Assembly: GCA_017443165.1 (NCBI GenBank)
Contig: JAFSOW010000246.1
Coordinates: 1-7,794, forward strand
DNA from: Acidaminococcaceae bacterium
GTDB lineage: Bacteria; Bacillota; Negativicutes; Acidaminococcales; Acidaminococcaceae
Direction: 5' to 3'
Length of the DNA: 7,794 bases
The position numbers and the translations under genes are program-made. Shown here in pieces: positions 5,755 through 7,794 of this stretch (its first letter is position 1; each line of letters starts with the position of its first letter). The notes under the pieces were generated by a model. It saw nothing but the letters and a program-made list of their open reading frames with translations. It was not told the DNA's origin and made no database searches.

Positions 5755-5772
5755 TGTGAAATATTGTTCACA
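5755..5772. promoter_or_regulatory. Inverted repeat TGTGAA-N6-TTCACA, probable regulator site
   Basis: TGTGAA (5755-5760) and TTCACA (5767-5772) are perfect inverted repeats with a 6-base centre. The arms match those of Rex sites and resemble Crp/Fnr half-sites. The spacing fits neither exactly: Rex sites have four bases between these arms, and Crp has TGTGA-N6-TCACA, whereas counting that way here gives eight. It lies about 115 bases ahead of the 202-residue gene. Confidence 0.5.
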
Positions 5773-5886
5773 ATTTTTGCTGAAAAATGCTTTTCTTTTT
5801 TGTAACATACCCTTAAACTAACACTTGTGCCGCGCGAAACGCAGCACAAAATAATCAAAAACAATAAAAGGAAGGTAGTACAAACA

Positions 5887-6495
5887 ATGCAGGAATGGAA
5901 TTTTAAAGAAAAGTATGAAACCATTGAAACGTTGCTGAAAGAGATTAACCAAGGGAGGAAAAATTTTCAAAAATGTTCCGATGATGAAGAATTTTTAGCG
6001 CCTATATTTTATATGTATGACGTAATGGAGAAGAATGCTTTATTTATCCGGGACGAATGCCGCAATTCCATAGAACCCGCTATTAATAAAATCTACGCGC
6101 TTGGGGATAAAAAAGGAGGAAAGCTTACCGAAAAAGAAATTAAGAAAGGGCTTCAAGCATATTTCAGGATCGGTTACGAGCAGGATTGTCTGGATGCCAT
6201 GTTTATGATGAACAATGAACTGATGGAAGCGTTATTCAAAGCGATGTTTCCGGAAGATGAGTGGGATTCGGAGATCATTAAAGGATATAATATCGGGCCT
6301 GATGTTGATTTTGATAAAATGCCCCGGCTCCCTTCTGTTTTGAAAGCTTTCGATTTTGAAAGTACAGTTAAACGTCTTGAGTGGCTGGTTGAACATTATC
6401 ATGATGACGAGAATGCCAAACTTTACCTGAAAGCCAGACAGGATGTGCGAAAAAAATATAAAGAGAAATTAAAAATAAAAGAAATGAAGCGGTAA
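5887..6495 (+). CDS. Unrecognised soluble, charged helical protein (202 residues)
   Basis: I do not recognise this family. The protein is rich in Glu, Lys and Asp, has no signal peptide or membrane helix, and is probably almost all helix and cytosolic. A Met/Phe-rich core (about 123-146, with MFMMNNELMEALFKAMF) is followed by an acidic DEWD stretch. A Pro-containing linker comes near 158-172, and a strongly basic Lys-rich tail (184-202) could touch nucleic acid or a partner. I chose ATG 5887 because AAGGAAGG (5868-5875) lies 11 bases upstream; a GTG at 5827 in frame would add a low-complexity basic leader with no binding site. Base use is clearly more AT-rich than in the permease and lgt genes on either side, which may mean recent transfer. 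The gene stands alone, with lgt 79 bases downstream behind its own promoter. Confidence 0.85.
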   Translation: MQEWNFKEKYETIETLLKEINQGRKNFQKCSDDEEFLAPIFYMYDVMEKNALFIRDECRNSIEPAINKIYALGDKKGGKLTEKEIKKGLQAYFRIGYEQDCLDAMFMMNNELMEALFKAMFPEDEWDSEIIKGYNIGPDVDFDKMPRLPSVLKAFDFESTVKRLEWLVEHYHDDENAKLYLKARQDVRKKYKEKLKIKEMKR

Positions 6496-6530
6496 GTACA
6501 AGAAGCACATGGATTTGTTCGTGCGGTTTG

Positions 6531-6539
6531 TGGTATGAT
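6531..6539 (+). promoter_or_regulatory. Extended -10 promoter ahead of lgt
   Basis: TGGTATGAT gives a TGn extension joined to the -10 hexamer TATGAT (6534-6539). No good -35 lies at the usual distance, which is common for extended -10 promoters. Transcription would start near 6546, about 30 bases ahead of the lgt start codon. Confidence 0.55.
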
Positions 6540-6574
6540 AGATAGCAGAATAGAATCTGAATGGAGATCATACT

Positions 6575-7468
6575 ATGCACCAGTATTTATTTCATATAGG
6601 TGACTTCCCCATACGCATGTACGGGCTGATGCTCACCCTGGCGATTTTCCTGGCTACCGGCACGGCGTATTTTCTGGCGCGGCAGGACGGACGCTGGCAT
6701 GAGCACGTGCTGGATATCGGCATTTACGGCGGTTTTGCCGGACTGATCGGCGGCCGCCTGTGGGATGTGTTTTTCTTTGACTGGAGCTATTACCAGGACC
6801 ACCTGCTGGAGATTCCGTTTGTGTGGCAGGGCGGTATGGCGGTGCAGGGAGGTATGCTGGGCGGTTTGGTTACCGGCATCATCTACTGCAAGCTGCATAA
6901 GATCGACTGGCTGGCGCTGGCGGATATCGTCTGTCCGGCCATGATTTTAGGGCAGGCTGTGGGGCGCATGGCCAACCTGCTGAACGGTGACGCGTTCGGC
7001 GCGCCCACCGGCGGTGACTTTGGTATCGTGTACCCAGAGGGGACGCTGGCCCGGGCAACCTACGGGACCCAGCCATTATGGCCCGCGGAAGTGTGGGAAG
7101 GGCAGCTGGACGTCGTGGTCTTCGCGCTGCTTTTGGTGTTCCGCGCGTTTCCCCATGCCAAAGGGCAGGCCCTGTGTCTGTACGGTTTCCTGTATTCGCT
7201 GGAACGTTTCTGCCTGGAATTTTTGCGGGGCGATTACGCGGAGCCCTGGCTCTTCGGTCTTACCAGCGCCCAGGCGACCAGCTCCGGTTTCATGCTGGTA
7301 TGCATCGGCTTTTTCCTGTACTTTGGCTATCTGGCGAAGCAGGATCCGGAACGTGTGATGCTGCCAGGCAGTGCCGTGGACCGGACCGGCGGGGAGGCCG
7401 GGAAAACGGCAGGAACGGCAATGGAAGAAGAAAAACGTAAACAGGGCAGGAATGCAAAGAAAAGGTAA
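6575..7468 (+). CDS. lgt: Prolipoprotein diacylglyceryl transferase
   Basis: Lgt moves a diacylglyceryl group from phosphatidylglycerol to the lipobox cysteine of prolipoproteins, the first step in lipoprotein maturation, at the cytoplasmic membrane. This 297-residue protein shows the family pattern: RMYGLML near the N-terminus (Tyr16), GGRLWDV at 59-65, GGMAVQGGMLGG at 86-97, the signature GRMANLLNGDAFG at 130-142 (Arg131, Asn134), and RFCLEFLR at 211-218, matching the conserved Arg and Glu late in the chain. About seven membrane helices are visible. At residue 91 a Gln stands where the E. coli enzyme has His103. After the last helix a polar tail of about 45 residues ends in a basic KRKQGRNAKKR run. 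The start is set by GGAG at 6563-6566, eight bases upstream. A strong terminator follows about 65 bases after the stop codon, so lgt is probably a single-gene unit. Confidence 0.95.
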   Translation: MHQYLFHIGDFPIRMYGLMLTLAIFLATGTAYFLARQDGRWHEHVLDIGIYGGFAGLIGGRLWDVFFFDWSYYQDHLLEIPFVWQGGMAVQGGMLGGLVTGIIYCKLHKIDWLALADIVCPAMILGQAVGRMANLLNGDAFGAPTGGDFGIVYPEGTLARATYGTQPLWPAEVWEGQLDVVVFALLLVFRAFPHAKGQALCLYGFLYSLERFCLEFLRGDYAEPWLFGLTSAQATSSGFMLVCIGFFLYFGYLAKQDPERVMLPGSAVDRTGGEAGKTAGTAMEEEKRKQGRNAKKR

Positions 7469-7532
7469 GCGGCTGCGTAACTAAGCAACTGCATAATGTT
7501 AATCGCATCATAACTTCAAATTGCGCAAAATA

Positions 7533-7564
7533 AAAGACGGACGTTGGAATCAACGTCCGTCTTT
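7533..7564. terminator. Bidirectional intrinsic terminator between lgt and a convergent gene
   Basis: AAAGACGGACGTTG (7533-7546) and CAACGTCCGTCTTT (7551-7564) form a perfect 14-bp stem with a GAAT loop. Its ends supply T-runs both ways: CTTTAGTTTA after lgt on the plus strand, and the better CTTTTATTTT on the minus strand for the gene entering from the right. Confidence 0.9.
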
Positions 7565-7676
7565 AGTTTATGTATGTTATACATGGATATTGAATTTTTT
7601 ATTGCAGGCTGTTTCCGGTGAACGCACCGTGTGCTAATCAACCTGTCATAAATGCGCAACAGGCAAATTCTCTCTA

Positions 7677-7794
7677 TCACCACTTAGGCGGGAAGTAACG
7701 GCTTTGCAGTTTGTTCTCGGCCGATGTGATGACCCAGCCCCGGCCCGGCACGACTTCCAGGTTGGCAATGCCTTTGAAAACCTGTTCGATGTTG
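7677..7794 (-). CDS. C-terminal end of an unidentified minus-strand gene
   Basis: The minus strand is open from the window edge to a TGA at 7677-7679 and gives 38 residues, with NIEQVFKGIANLEVVPGRGW early on and YFPPKW at the very end. Codon choice resembles that of lgt and the permease, and the stop lies about 110 bases before a terminator that reads well in this direction, so I take it as the tail of a real gene. The fragment is too short to name. The stretch between this stop and the terminator (7565-7676) shows nothing I can identify. Confidence 0.6.
   Translation of the reverse strand, partial: NIEQVFKGIANLEVVPGRGWVITSAENKLQSRYFPPKW

Larger units (their letters stand above)
5512..5886. 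other. Divergent intergenic regulatory region (375 bases)
   Basis: There is no credible gene here. The left part holds the promoter, operator-like palindrome and leader of the permease operon. The right part (about 5681-5800) is very AT-rich with repeated TTCACAA-type boxes, a TTTTTGCAAAAA palindrome (5722-5733) and the ribosome binding site (AAGGAAGG, 5868-5875) of the 202-residue gene. I could not fix a good plus-strand promoter; TAAACT at 5814-5819 is a weak -10 candidate without a clear -35. An 8-base direct repeat TTATCCGG occurs at 5614 and 5662. Confidence 0.7.

Noticed and set aside
5755..5772. Assignment of the TGTGAA/TTCACA palindrome to Rex or Crp
   Set aside because: The arms match but the spacing does not: Rex sites have four central bases between these arms and Crp has six between TGTGA and TCACA, against six and eight here.
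5681..5775. Replication origin or CRISPR leader in the AT-rich repeats
   Set aside because: There are no DnaA-box clusters (TTATNCACA), no regular spacer-repeat pattern, and no dnaA, dnaN or cas gene nearby.
5827..5886. GTG start 20 codons ahead of the 202-residue protein
   Set aside because: No ribosome binding site precedes it and the added residues are low-complexity basic; AAGGAAGG at 5868-5875 serves ATG 5887.

Overview
The window reads as a chromosomal segment with a prophage end at its left. The organism is probably a diderm (outer-membrane-bearing) Firmicute of the Negativicutes type, such as an Acidaminococcus or Phascolarctobacterium relative. This rests on strong AAGGAGG-type ribosome binding sites, moderately GC-rich chromosomal genes, Firmicute-like promoters (TTGACA-17-TATTAT) and a phage lysis cassette that seems to carry spanin-like envelope-spanning proteins. 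The taxonomic call is an inference and was not checked by any search.

Region 1 (1-1442, plus strand) is the tail of a prophage. It holds a small two-helix membrane protein (holin candidate), a zinc amidase endolysin, and then one locus in which two reading frames are open almost end to end. These frames start two bases apart (ATG at 975, GTG at 977) behind one Shine-Dalgarno sequence. Each encodes an N-terminal membrane or signal segment followed by a long coiled coil. This is the layout expected of an embedded spanin pair, or of a unimolecular spanin plus a partner, and it is the most interesting object in the window.

Region 2 (1436-1880, minus strand) is a two-tRNA operon, tRNA-Gln(CUG) then tRNA-Glu(CUC). 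It has a near-consensus promoter and one or two intrinsic terminators on its downstream side. The 3' end of tRNA-Glu faces the prophage, so it is a natural candidate for the attachment site.

Region 3 (1914-5629, minus strand) is a catabolic-looking operon: a multi-pass ion-transporter-superfamily permease followed by a stand-alone hydantoinase/oxoprolinase A-type ATPase. A promoter with a 7+5+7 palindrome over the predicted start of transcription suggests repression, perhaps relieved by the substrate.

Region 4 (5630-6495) is an AT-rich regulatory stretch with repeated TTTCACAAAT-type boxes and an inverted pair. It is followed on the plus strand by a 202-residue soluble, highly charged protein that I do not recognise.

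Region 5 (6531-7794) holds lgt (prolipoprotein diacylglyceryl transferase) behind its own extended -10 promoter, a perfect 14-bp bidirectional terminator, and the last 38 codons of an unidentified minus-strand gene running off the window. Lgt is the enzyme that would lipidate any outer-membrane lipoprotein made by the host or the phage.
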